This document shows positions 55,808-64,000 of a DNA stretch of 64,000 bases, piece after piece (positions within the stretch are counted from its first letter, which is position 1; each line of letters starts with the position of its first letter). The notes below the pieces were generated by a model, which was not told the DNA's origin, did not search any database, and saw only the letters and a list, made by a program, of their open reading frames with translations. The translations under genes were made by a program, and so were the position numbers. Source of the stretch: Proteus columbae (GTDB lineage: Bacteria > Pseudomonadota > Gammaproteobacteria > Enterobacterales > Enterobacteriaceae); the NCBI RefSeq assembly GCF_009914335.1, contig NZ_CP043925.1:2728001-2792000 (forward strand). Reading direction: 5' to 3'.

Positions 55808-56878
55808 TTACGAGTAAAACTTATAGATTGTTTGGCTATTCCACGCGGTATTTGCAGGTAAAATACCTTGGTTTTCATGCCATTCTGGATGATTAGGGCC
55901 ATCTGGGAAATATTGTGTTTCTAATGCCAACCCTGAGTAATTGCCGTAATGACGACTCTTTCCTCTTGTTCCTACCAGAAAGTTACCTGTATAGAACTGT
56001 ACAGAAGGCATGGTTGTAAAAACATCCATTTTAAGTTCGCCTTCAGGAGCAATCACCGTCGCAATAGGAGTTTTATCATCAATCGCTTTCTTATCTAAAA
56101 TAAACGCATGATCGTAACCATTTGCGGCTTTTTGGCACTCATCTGCCATAAAATCAAGACCTACACGCTTTAATTTACGAAAATCAAACCCTGTCCCTAT
56201 TACGCTTGCAAACTCCCCTGTAGGAATATTGCCTTTACCATTTTTTAAATAATGAGTCGCACAAATTTTTAAATCATGCTCAAGTGCAGTGCGCGCAGTA
56301 TGTTCACCCGCAAGATTGAAATAAGCATGATTAGTTAAACTTAATGGTGTCGTTTTATCACTCATCGCCCGATAATCAATACACACTTCATTATTATCTG
56401 TCAGTGTATAGGTCACGCTTACTTTTACAGTACCAGGAAAACCTTGGTCACCATCATTTGAAATTAGTGAAAAAGTGACGGATTGAGAAGATTGCGCGGT
56501 GATCCCCCAGCGAAGATGGCTAAAGTTTTGCTTACCACCATGTAAGGTATTTTTACCTTCATTCGCACTAATTTTATATTCTTGCCCCTCTAATACAAAT
56601 TTTGCCCCTGCAATGCGATTAGCAAAACGCCCAACCGTTGCACCTAAATACGCGGTTTGTTGTTTATGGGCATTCATATCCGCCGAGCCTAATAACACAT
56701 CTCGACGATATCCATTAACTGGTACAATACAGGTTAACCAAGTCGCACCAATATCCATTAAAGAGATAGACATACCAAAACGATTTTTAAGCACTACTAT
56801 TTGCGCAGGTTTTCCATCTGATGCGGGTTGTGCTGTCATTTGTTCAGGTTCAAGAAAACGAAGCTCATTAGTCGCCAT
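55808..56878 (-). CDS. galM: Aldose 1-epimerase (mutarotase)
   Basis: 356 residues. Interconverts alpha and beta galactose anomers for galactokinase. Catalytic His in LTNHAYFNLAGE and Glu in GLALETQYFPDGPNHPEW; GRFANRIAGAKF and NTLHGGKQ are also family blocks. The ATG overlaps the last base of the galK stop. Last gene of galETKM, ending at a strong terminator. Confidence 0.95.
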   Translation of the reverse strand: MATNELRFLEPEQMTAQPASDGKPAQIVVLKNRFGMSISLMDIGATWLTCIVPVNGYRRDVLLGSADMNAHKQQTAYLGATVGRFANRIAGAKFVLEGQEYKISANEGKNTLHGGKQNFSHLRWGITAQSSQSVTFSLISNDGDQGFPGTVKVSVTYTLTDNNEVCIDYRAMSDKTTPLSLTNHAYFNLAGEHTARTALEHDLKICATHYLKNGKGNIPTGEFASVIGTGFDFRKLKRVGLDFMADECQKAANGYDHAFILDKKAIDDKTPIATVIAPEGELKMDVFTTMPSVQFYTGNFLVGTRGKSRHYGNYSGLALETQYFPDGPNHPEWHENQGILPANTAWNSQTIYKFYS

Positions 56879-58038
56879 TATTTTGTCTCCGAATAGCCCG
56901 CTCCTTGGCTTGCAGAGCAGACATAGATAGTTTCTTTTAATCCCGTTTTAGCTTCGTATTGCGCCTTAACAGAGTCAATGACTTTATCAACTAAATCTGG
57001 TGTCACTAATGCTACGACACAACCGCCAAATCCACCACCAGTCATTCTTACACCACCACGATCACCAATCACCGATTTCACAATTTCAACCAATGAATCA
57101 ACCTCCTTGACTGTAATTTCAAAATCATCACGCATTGAGTGATGTGATTGCATCATCAGTTGACTTAATGTTGTTAAATTACCTTCACGCAAGGCGTCAG
57201 CCGCTTCTAATGTACGGCTATTTTCAGTAATAACATGGCGAGCCCGACGATAAACCACGTCGCTCATTAATGCTTTTTTAGCAAGTAGATCCTCTAATGT
57301 GGCATCTCTTAATGCAGTTACATTTAAAATCTGAGCAGCTTCTTCACACTGTTGGCGACGAGTATTGTACTCACTATCAACTAACCCACGCTTTTTATTA
57401 GTATTGATAATCATCACAACCATATTTTCGGGCATTGTCACTGCCGACGTTTCTAATGAACGACAATCAATTAATAGTGCATGATTCTCTTCACCACAAG
57501 CCGAAATAAGCTGATCCATAATGCCGCAGTTACAACCCACAAATTGGTTTTCTGCTTTTTGGCCATTTAATGCAATCTCTTTTTGGCTAATAGGTAATTG
57601 ATAAAGTGTTTTAAGCGTTTGACCAATGGCGACTTCTAACGCAGCAGAAGAACTTAACCCTGCGCCTTGAGGGACATTTCCGGATATCGCAATATCCATA
57701 CCATGAAAAGAATAGTTATCTTGTTGTAGAAAATGAATAACACCTCGAACGTAGTTAGCCCACATTTTATTAGGTAAAAACTCAATGGTATTATCGAGGC
57801 TAAATTCATCAACTTCATTTTGGTAATCAACAGCAATGACACGAATAATATTATCTTCTCGTTTTGCTGCGGCAACGACCATTTGATAGTTAATTGCACA
57901 AGGTAAAACAAACCCATCATTATAATCAGTGTGTTCGCCAATAAGATTTACCCTACCAGGCGCTTGAATAAAATGTGTAGGTGCGTAACCAAAAATAGAT
58001 GAAAATGAACGAGTCACATTATTAATAAGTGCCTGCAT
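56878..58038 (-). CDS. galK: Galactokinase
   Basis: 386 residues. Phosphorylates alpha-D-galactose at C1. GHMP-kinase family: galactokinase signature [19 protein letters not shown] (28-46), ATP-binding [18 protein letters not shown], and the C-terminal [18 protein letters not shown]. Overlaps galM by one base. An ERIC element lies in the 258-base gap between it and galT. Confidence 0.97.
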   Translation of the reverse strand: MQALINNVTRSFSSIFGYAPTHFIQAPGRVNLIGEHTDYNDGFVLPCAINYQMVVAAAKREDNIIRVIAVDYQNEVDEFSLDNTIEFLPNKMWANYVRGVIHFLQQDNYSFHGMDIAISGNVPQGAGLSSSAALEVAIGQTLKTLYQLPISQKEIALNGQKAENQFVGCNCGIMDQLISACGEENHALLIDCRSLETSAVTMPENMVVMIINTNKKRGLVDSEYNTRRQQCEEAAQILNVTALRDATLEDLLAKKALMSDVVYRRARHVITENSRTLEAADALREGNLTTLSQLMMQSHHSMRDDFEITVKEVDSLVEIVKSVIGDRGGVRMTGGGFGGCVVALVTPDLVDKVIDSVKAQYEAKTGLKETIYVCSASQGAGYSETK

Positions 58039-58066
58039 AATAAATCCTTAGCTTAAAATTAAGTAA

Positions 58067-58193
58067 TATACTCAAAATCATTTGAGTTGCAGATAGGCGG
58101 CAAGCAAAGATATCCCGATGAGCATACTCATGTATGTGATTCGGGTAGCTGAGCGTAGCCAACACCTCTGCAACTTGAAGGATGAGGGGTATA
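58067..58193. repeat. ERIC (intergenic repeat unit), 127 bp, galT-galK gap
   Basis: Exactly the standard ERIC length. Runs from TATACTC to GGGGTATA. The inner region GATATCCCGATGAGCATACT and TATGTGATTCGGGTAGCTGA matches the two ERIC primer regions (GTGAATCCCCAGGAGCTTAC, AAGTAAGTGACTGGGGTGAG) in imperfect form. Sits inside the operon, so it is transcribed and can fold as a long hairpin. Confidence 0.88.
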
Positions 58194-58296
58194 AAAAACC
58201 CACCACATCATTATGTAAATAATAAGATGCTTGATTTAATTTATTTCGTGCGCAAAAAGCAGATTAATTAAAATACCTTGCTATATTGCATGGTCA

Positions 58297-59352
58297 TTAA
58301 CGTTGCTTTTTATAATGAATGTCACTTACTTGACGTAAATTATTCGCGGCTTGTTCTGGCGTTAGATCTCTTTGCGATTCTGCCAGCATTTCATATCCCA
58401 CCATAAATTTACGCACCGTGGCTGAACGTAATAATGGCGGATAATAAAGCGCATGTAATTGCCAATGATCGATATTTCTATCATCTTTAAAAGAAGGCGC
58501 AAAATGCCATCCCATTGAATAAGGGAAAGAACAGTGGAATAAATTATCATAACGACTTGTTAATTTTTTCATTGCAATAGCAAGATCATCTCGCTGAGCA
58601 CTATTTAATTCACTCATTCTTCGAATATGCGCTTTAGGTAATAACATCGTTTCATAAGGCCAAGAAGCCCAATAAGGTACTACCGCCAGCCAATGCTCAG
58701 TTTCAACTACGGTACGACTTGCATCTTTACATTCAGCATCGACATAATCGATTAATAGATTTCGCCCGTATTTTTCAAAATAAGCTTTTAATTGTGCATC
58801 TTTTCGCGCTAATTCATTAGGTAAAAAATCACTCGCCCAAATTTGCCCATGAGGATGAGGTTGAGAACATCCCATCGTTTCGCCTTTATTCTCAAATACT
58901 TGAACCCAAAGATATTCTTTGTTGAGTTCTTCTATTTGATTATCCCAAGTATCAACGATTTTACGTAAGCTACTGACGGATAATTCAGGAATAGTTTTTC
59001 CATGATCAGGTGAGAAACAGACAACTCGACTAATTCCTCTTACTGCTTGAGTTTGAAATAAAGGATTTGATGAAGGCTCAATATGATATTCGTCTTGCAA
59101 CAACGCAGAATGGTCATTATTAAAGACATACGTTCCTGTGTAATCTGGATTTTTATCGCCAGAGACACGGGTGTTATTTGGACACAAATAACAGTGAGGA
59201 TCATAAGAGGGAAGTGTCGCAATCTGAGGCTTTTCATCTTTGCCATTCCAAGGTCGTTTCGCTCTATGTGGTGAAACTAAAATCCACTGGCCAGTTAACG
59301 GATTATAACGACGATGAGGATGTTCAACAGGATCAAAAATCAGTTTCGACAT
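58297..59352 (-). CDS. galT: Galactose-1-phosphate uridylyltransferase
   Basis: 351 residues. Swaps UMP between UDP-glucose and galactose 1-phosphate. HIT-type active site HPHGQIW with nucleophile His166-Pro-His168; zinc site CYLCPNN (Cys54, Cys57) with His further on. NHWHFAPS-like [10 protein letters not shown] and [24 protein letters not shown] at the C-terminus. Second in galETKM, 45 bases after galE. Confidence 0.97.
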   Translation of the reverse strand: MSKLIFDPVEHPHRRYNPLTGQWILVSPHRAKRPWNGKDEKPQIATLPSYDPHCYLCPNNTRVSGDKNPDYTGTYVFNNDHSALLQDEYHIEPSSNPLFQTQAVRGISRVVCFSPDHGKTIPELSVSSLRKIVDTWDNQIEELNKEYLWVQVFENKGETMGCSQPHPHGQIWASDFLPNELARKDAQLKAYFEKYGRNLLIDYVDAECKDASRTVVETEHWLAVVPYWASWPYETMLLPKAHIRRMSELNSAQRDDLAIAMKKLTSRYDNLFHCSFPYSMGWHFAPSFKDDRNIDHWQLHALYYPPLLRSATVRKFMVGYEMLAESQRDLTPEQAANNLRQVSDIHYKKQR

Positions 59353-59397
59353 AGCCTTCTCTCTTATTTATTCAAGATTATCTGAATACTTTACGTC

Positions 59398-60414
59398 TTA
59401 TTTCAGATAACCATTTGGGTTTTGTAACTGCCAACGCCAAGCATCCGCAGCCATATCATCAATTGAACGAATGGCTTTCCAGTGTAAATCTTTCTCTGCT
59501 TTTGCAGGGCTTGACCAACATTCTGCAATATCACCAGGACGACGAGCTTGTAATTGATAAGGAATAGGTTTACCGCTAGCTTTACGAAATGCTTCAATCA
59601 TTTCAATCACGCTAGTACCGTTACCTGTTCCCAAATTATAAATATGTAAGCCCGCTTTTTTACCTAATACATTTAATGCTGCGATATGACCATCTGCCAG
59701 ATCCATAACATGGATATAATCACGAACACCGGTACCGTCTTTTGTTGGGTAATCATCGCCAAAAACAGCCACTTGTTCACGACGACCAATTGCCACTTGA
59801 GCAATATAAGGGGTTAAGTTATTTGGAATACCTTTAGGATCTTCCCCCATCGTACCTGATGGATGCGCCCCTACTGGGTTAAAATAACGCAACAAACTAA
59901 TAGACCAACTTTCATCAGCAATAAATAAGTCAGATAAAATGCGCTCAACCATATATTTACTGGTACCATAAGGGTTAGTCGTACCCCCTACTGGCGAATC
60001 TTCAGTGATAGGAACCGCTTGCGGATCACCATAAACAGTTGCAGATGAGCTAAAAATAATGCTTTTTACGCCCGCATCACGCATACAACGTACGAGCACC
60101 AATGTGCCATTAACATTGTTGTCATAATATTCAATTGGCTTCTGGACGGATTCACCAACCGCTTTTAATCCCGCGAAATGAATAACAGACTGAATAGAAT
60201 GCTTAGCAAAAATTGATGCTAATAGCTGCTCATCACGAATATCACCGTTATAAAACAGAGGGCGTTTACCTGTTAGGGCTTCAACACGATTAAGTACTTC
60301 TTCATTCGCATTGCTAAGATTATCGTAAATAATCGGTGTCATGCCTGCTTCAATCATTTGTACGCAAGTATGACTACCGATATATCCCATACCACCTGTC
60401 ACTAATATTTCCAC
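59398..60414 (-). CDS. galE: UDP-glucose 4-epimerase
   Basis: 338 residues from a GTG start (GTG GAA ATA), the same length as E. coli GalE. An AGAGG ribosome site lies 5 bases before it. The longer in-frame ORF from ATG at 60447 adds 11 unlikely residues. NAD-binding GGMGYIGSHT, catalytic Ser in SSSATVYG and the YGTSK Tyr-Lys pair are all present. First gene of the gal operon, under a perfect GalR palindrome. Confidence 0.95.
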   Translation of the reverse strand: MEILVTGGMGYIGSHTCVQMIEAGMTPIIYDNLSNANEEVLNRVEALTGKRPLFYNGDIRDEQLLASIFAKHSIQSVIHFAGLKAVGESVQKPIEYYDNNVNGTLVLVRCMRDAGVKSIIFSSSATVYGDPQAVPITEDSPVGGTTNPYGTSKYMVERILSDLFIADESWSISLLRYFNPVGAHPSGTMGEDPKGIPNNLTPYIAQVAIGRREQVAVFGDDYPTKDGTGVRDYIHVMDLADGHIAALNVLGKKAGLHIYNLGTGNGTSVIEMIEAFRKASGKPIPYQLQARRPGDIAECWSSPAKAEKDLHWKAIRSIDDMAADAWRWQLQNPNGYLK

Positions 60415-60518
60415 ATTCACCTCTTTTGATTCAAAGGAAAAGCGCAAGACGGTTTCTGTTCACTGACACAGAGTTTAGCAAGATCAACAAAATCATTTCG
60501 TGATCAAACCGACATTTA

Positions 60519-60534
60519 GTGTAAACGTTTACAC
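60519..60534 (-). promoter_or_regulatory. GalR operator 1 of gal operon
   Basis: GTGTAAACGTTTACAC, a perfect 16-bp palindrome and perfect match to the GalR/GalS consensus, 105 bases before the galE start. Confidence 0.93.
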
Positions 60535-60650
60535 TCTTTTGGTGCGCTTTAAATTTTTATACAACATCCTAATTTAAAATTGTATTACAGTAATCCAATA
60601 GAATAAGTAACACTATATCTCGCCTTAACACTAAAAATAATACACATTAA

Positions 60651-60666
60651 AAGTAAACGATTACAT
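60651..60666 (-). promoter_or_regulatory. GalR operator 2 of gal operon
   Basis: AAGTAAACGATTACAT matches the consensus at all but the outer positions. Centre 132 bp from operator 1; E. coli uses two sites 113 bp apart for looping. Confidence 0.75.
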
Positions 60667-60841
60667 CTCATTTAATGCGCTAATTATATGATAAAACTGA
60701 CATTCAATGGGTTTTATCATACCTTATTAACTTCCTCGCTAATATGTTTAAGCGGAGTAAGAACACTCCCCTCTAAATAATTCGGGGAAAAACGAGTCAA
60801 CGACTACATACAATAATCACCATTAATAAACACGTTGAATA

Positions 60842-61013
60842 TATACTCTAAATAATTCAAGGCACAGCTAGGCGACAAGTAAATGAGTTGCTAGGAGCAT
60901 ACATTAGTATGTGACTAGTGCGAATGAACGCAGTGTATGACGAGTATTGAAGTATGTGACTAATGCGAGTGAACCCAGTCAACAACGCTGTAGTTTGAAG
61001 TATGACGAGTATA
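60842..61013. repeat. ERIC element with a 45-bp internal duplication, before ghrB
   Basis: 172 bp from TATACTC to GAGTATA. Like the ERIC at 58067 but 45 bp longer. GTATGTGACTAGTGCGAATG at 60907 recurs as GTATGTGACTAATGCGAGTG at 60952, exactly 45 bp on. Ends 13 bases before the ghrB ATG, so it forms most of the leader. Confidence 0.85.
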
Positions 61014-61026
61014 TAAGGAAAATATA

Positions 61027-61986
61027 ATGAAACCGATTGTCGTGCTATATCAAGATCTTCCTGAAAAACTGTACAAAAAACTAGCTGATTTTGCTGATAT
61101 CAAACAATTTAAAACGCTCTCTTTAGACTCTAATGATTTTCGTTCCACATTGGCAAATGCGTCAGGACTCTTAGGTGCTGGTGGCAACATCGATGAAAAT
61201 TTTATTAATCAAGCACCTCATTTAAAAGCCGTTTCAACGGTTTCTGTTGGCTATGACAATGTTGACGTTAATGCACTCACTAAACGTAATATTAAACTAA
61301 TGCATACTCCAACCGTATTAACAGACACCGTCGCAGATACCATGATGGGATTAGTACTTGCCGTAGCAAGACGTATTCCTGAACTTGCTGATAATATTAA
61401 ACAAGGCTTATGGATCAAAGGTATCACACCTGATTGGTATGGCACTGACGTTCATCATAAAACCATGGGTATTATTGGAATGGGGAGAATAGGCAAAGCT
61501 TTAGCACAGCGCGCACACTTTGGTTTTAATATGAATATTCTTTATCACTCACGTACAGAATATACAGAAGTAAATGATAAATTTACTGCAAAGCATTGCA
61601 CTTTAGAGACCTTATTACAGCAATCAGATTTCGTCTGTATCACGTTACCATTAACACCAGAAACGCATCATTTAATGGGACAGAAACAATTTTCGATGAT
61701 GAAACCTGACGCTTATTTAATTAATGCAGGGCGCGGAGCTGTGGTGGACGAATTGGCACTAATCCATGCATTAGAACAAAAAGAGATCGCAGGTGCTGGA
61801 CTTGATGTTTTTGAAAAAGAACCTCTATCTTCATCTTCACCTTTATTAACGATGAAGAATGTCGTTGCTGTTCCACATATAGGCTCTGCAACAAAAGAGA
61901 CTCGCTATGCGATGGCTGAATGTGCAGTAGATAATCTGATTGCGGCGCTAAGTGATCACATAAAAGAAAACTGCGTCAATTTCTAA
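61027..61986 (+). CDS. ghrB: Glyoxylate/hydroxypyruvate reductase B (2-ketoaldonate reductase)
   Basis: 319 residues. NAD(P)H-dependent D-2-hydroxyacid dehydrogenase reducing glyoxylate, hydroxypyruvate and 2-keto-gluconate. Rossmann motif [22 protein letters not shown], Arg in [10 protein letters not shown], Glu in FEKEPL and catalytic His in VPHIGSAT. Closely follows E. coli GhrB (YiaE/TkrA) including [17 protein letters not shown]. Its ribosome-site region AAGGAAAATATA lies right after the ERIC element. Confidence 0.94.
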   Translation: MKPIVVLYQDLPEKLYKKLADFADIKQFKTLSLDSNDFRSTLANASGLLGAGGNIDENFINQAPHLKAVSTVSVGYDNVDVNALTKRNIKLMHTPTVLTDTVADTMMGLVLAVARRIPELADNIKQGLWIKGITPDWYGTDVHHKTMGIIGMGRIGKALAQRAHFGFNMNILYHSRTEYTEVNDKFTAKHCTLETLLQQSDFVCITLPLTPETHHLMGQKQFSMMKPDAYLINAGRGAVVDELALIHALEQKEIAGAGLDVFEKEPLSSSSPLLTMKNVVAVPHIGSATKETRYAMAECAVDNLIAALSDHIKENCVNF

Positions 61987-62013
61987 AATAGTAAATAGCG
62001 TTTTTTTAGATAC

Positions 62014-62048
62014 AAAAAAGGTAATGAAAATCTATCATTACCTTTTTT
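62014..62048. terminator. Bidirectional terminator ghrB / CDF exporter
   Basis: AAAAAAGGTAATGA pairs perfectly with TCATTACCTTTTTT between convergent genes. Confidence 0.95.
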
Positions 62049-62067
62049 ATTAGATGTGCAAATCAGT

Positions 62068-62982
62068 TTAAGCAGGATCAACGTGAGCCATCACACTCAA
62101 GATCTGTTTATTTTGCAAAACCTTATTACGTGCATTAACAACAATCTCGTGACTTTCATTAACGGTGAGATCACCTTTAATTTCAAGATGTACATCTACG
62201 AGTAAATAATCACCTGAACGACGCGTCTTTAAATCATGAACGCCTTGCACGCCTGGAGTTGAAACCAGCATCTGTTTAATCTCTTCCAGCGTCTCTTTAT
62301 CAGCCCCTCTGTCCATTAAATCCTGTAGAGCTTGATAAGTAAAACGCCATCCCATACGACCGACAAATAGTCCGACAATTAATGCTGCTAATGGGTCAAA
62401 AAATTTAAATCCAGCCAAACTTCCGATAATACCAATCGCAACAACTAATGAAGAAGCTGCATCAGAACGCGCATGCCAAGCATTTGCGACTAACATATTT
62501 GAGTCCACTTTTTTTGCAACAGCAAGCATATAGCGAAATAATCCTTCTTTAGCAGCTAATGCAAGTAAAGCCACATATAAAGCAACACTATGAACTTCAG
62601 GAATAGTAGAGGGATCTAAAATTTTATGAATGGCAGAAAACACCATTCCTAAACCAACAATTAATAAAATCGTCCCAAGAATAAGTGATGCCGCATTTTC
62701 ATAACGAAAATGCCCATAAGGATGATCAGCATCAGGTTGTTTCTGACTACCTTTATTGGCAATTAAAACAACAAAGTCAGCAATAAGATCAGAGAGTGAG
62801 TGAATGCCATCGGCAATTAAACCTTGAGAGTGTGAAAAAAAGCCCACTGTAATTTGCCAAATGGATAAAATGATATTGACAAAAACACTCACTAACGTGC
62901 TTTTCTTAGCTGCCTTAAATTTTTCAGACTGCTTATTATCAGCCCGATCCAACTCAATATCATCAATGTGATTATGTGTCAT
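62068..62982 (-). CDS. Cation diffusion facilitator metal exporter
   Basis: 304 residues from MTHNHIDDIELD; an ATG 27 codons upstream (63063) extends it with residues unlike the family, and neither start has a good ribosome site. Six membrane segments; metal site motifs HSLSDLIADF and HARSDAASSL (D/H residues), DHPYGHFRYE after segment 2. The C-terminal cytoplasmic metal-binding domain is complete (GVQGVHDLKTRRSGDYLLVDVHLEI). Exports zinc, iron or manganese; FieF-like but not definite. Confidence 0.9.
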   Translation of the reverse strand: MTHNHIDDIELDRADNKQSEKFKAAKKSTLVSVFVNIILSIWQITVGFFSHSQGLIADGIHSLSDLIADFVVLIANKGSQKQPDADHPYGHFRYENAASLILGTILLIVGLGMVFSAIHKILDPSTIPEVHSVALYVALLALAAKEGLFRYMLAVAKKVDSNMLVANAWHARSDAASSLVVAIGIIGSLAGFKFFDPLAALIVGLFVGRMGWRFTYQALQDLMDRGADKETLEEIKQMLVSTPGVQGVHDLKTRRSGDYLLVDVHLEIKGDLTVNESHEIVVNARNKVLQNKQILSVMAHVDPA

Positions 62983-63063
62983 AATAATAATCTTATTTGG
63001 TTTTAAATAGCCTACTCTATTGCCATAAATAAATAGAGTTCCATAGGTTATTTCAGGTTCCAT

Positions 63064-63516
63064 AACTCATTGGTGAGGATAAAGGACGACTCTGAATAAC
63101 AATCCAGTTTAGGGACTAAGATTGCTGTCCAGACATCATATTGAGATGTCATTGTCTATTAATATGCCATATTTAAATCTTTCTGTCTCTTATTTTTATC
63201 AATAAAATCTTATAGATACAGAATAATAATATAATTGATAATCATTCTTTTATGCATTTTCTATTTTTAATGAGAAAAAGAGAAATTTATTTTTAACATG
63301 ACATTATTAATTGCTTCCCTGTCAACGAGTTAAGGTATATAACTTATTTTCATTATATTGTTAATATTATTTCAGACTGTTTTTAATTTTTAATGCTTAA
63401 TAATGTAAAGTAGTAAATAATCATTCTCACTCTTATTTAAAACACAGATCACAGCTATTTTTTACTATTAGGCGATAATGGTAAATATTTTAAACTAACG
63501 CTAAGTGAGGTTTGTA
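63064..63516. other. Intergenic region between CDF exporter and uspF
   Basis: About 450 AT-rich bases. GATAATCATT at 63237-63246 and AATAATCATTCTCAC near 63417-63431 resemble halves of Fur boxes (about 13/19 and 12/19). They may be chance in such AT-rich DNA. No gene seen. Confidence 0.4.
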
Positions 63517-63954
63517 ATGTATAAGAAAATCCTAGTTCCCATTGATATTTTAGAAGATGAACTTTCTCAGGAACTAATCGCTCACATTGAACAAATAGCA
63601 AAGGTGGGTAAACCTGAGATCCACTTCCTCACCGTTATTCCTAATGCTGAACTTTTCTTTGGTATCGAGTTTGCTGCTATTCCTGAAAAATTCAAAGACT
63701 CGTCAGAACGTACTCGTCTTGCTTTTGTTGCACTACAAGAAATGATTAAAGATGCAAAAATTCCTGATGAGCAAATTATATGTAATGTTGGTGTTGGTAA
63801 CGCAAAAGATGAAATTTTAGAATATGCCCGCCATATTGATGCTGATTTAATTGCGATTGCGTCACATAGACCTAATGTTTCCTCTTATTTATTAGGCTCA
63901 ACAGCATCATCAATTGTACGCCATGCCAAAATGTCAGTTTTAGTTATACGTTAA
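63517..63954 (+). CDS. uspF: Universal stress protein, UspF-like
   Basis: 145 residues from MYKKILVPID, after GTGAGG. UspA-fold ATP-binding protein: ILVPIDI at the N-terminus, and the ATP-binding motif ASHRPNVSSYLLGSTASSIVRHAKMSVLVIR (G-x2-x9-GS/T pattern with LLGSTASSI). UspF and UspG are close in size; UspF preferred for the PNVSSYLLGS segment. Followed by a terminator cut by the window end. Confidence 0.85.
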   Translation: MYKKILVPIDILEDELSQELIAHIEQIAKVGKPEIHFLTVIPNAELFFGIEFAAIPEKFKDSSERTRLAFVALQEMIKDAKIPDEQIICNVGVGNAKDEILEYARHIDADLIAIASHRPNVSSYLLGSTASSIVRHAKMSVLVIR

Positions 63955-63979
63955 TATTTAGCTTAAATAACAATAAAGC

Positions 63980-64000
63980 CCTTTGTCTCAACAACAAAGG
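63980..64000 (+). terminator. Terminator of uspF, partly visible
   Basis: CCTTTGT pairs with ACAAAGG, 26 bases after the stop; the window ends at the second arm. Confidence 0.6.

Overview
The window reads as chromosomal DNA of a Proteus-type enterobacterium (Morganellaceae). It is AT-rich. The core gene order tadA / acpS-pdxJ-recO-era-rnc-lepB-lepA / rseC-rseB-rseA-rpoE / srmB-grcA-ung-grpE-nadK-recN-bamE / rnfH-ratA-smpB-ssrA is that of Enterobacterales. The tmRNA encodes the tag ANDNQYKALAA, which I recall from Proteus. The species is not proven. All protein identities rest on motif recognition and remembered family sequences; no database search was possible.

Layout. 1-1050: the 3' end of a fimbrial operon. 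1058-4074: tadA, a LysE/RhtB exporter, yfhL, acpS and pdxJ. 4144-12495: the minus-strand housekeeping block recO-era-rnc, lepB-lepA and the sigma-E operon rseC-rseB-rseA-rpoE. It carries a structured rnc leader and a sigma-E autopromoter. 12792-22657: trmN6, srmB, grcA (two FNR sites 53 bp apart), ung, grpE, nadK, recN (two LexA boxes), bamE, rnfH-ratA, smpB and ssrA.

22819-39975 is the accessory part. A complete IS3-family element (canonical A AAA AAG frameshift site, 3-bp target duplication) lies directly behind ssrA. It is followed by hprRS-msrPQ, a periplasmic methionine sulfoxide repair system whose regulator has a near-ideal binding palindrome before msrP. Next come a Fur-boxed haem-type TonB receptor and a 1-kb gene graveyard at 30.6-31.6 kb, with a fragment resembling the 3' end of icd, an IS orfB scrap, a leucine-rich-repeat scrap and a broken unknown gene. 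After these lie phzF-like, histidine phosphatase, a sigma-28-promoted chemoreceptor, mdaB, a yafC-like LysR gene, a ygiN-like gene, a decapitated MFS transporter and about 1.75 kb of very AT-rich DNA without a convincing gene.

39976-50247: lactate utilisation (lldP, lutABC), then small envelope and unknown genes. These include a 29-residue single-membrane-segment peptide gene with its own promoter and terminator, a DUF1287 protein, an MFS exporter and an esterase. 50362-52398: a siderophore-type TonB receptor behind a Fur box. 52656-60414: a galactose regulon (sglT, galR, galETKM) tied together by GalR-type operators. 58067-58193 and 60842-61013: two ERIC elements, the second with a 45-bp internal duplication. 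The window ends with ghrB, a CDF metal exporter and a UspF-like stress protein.
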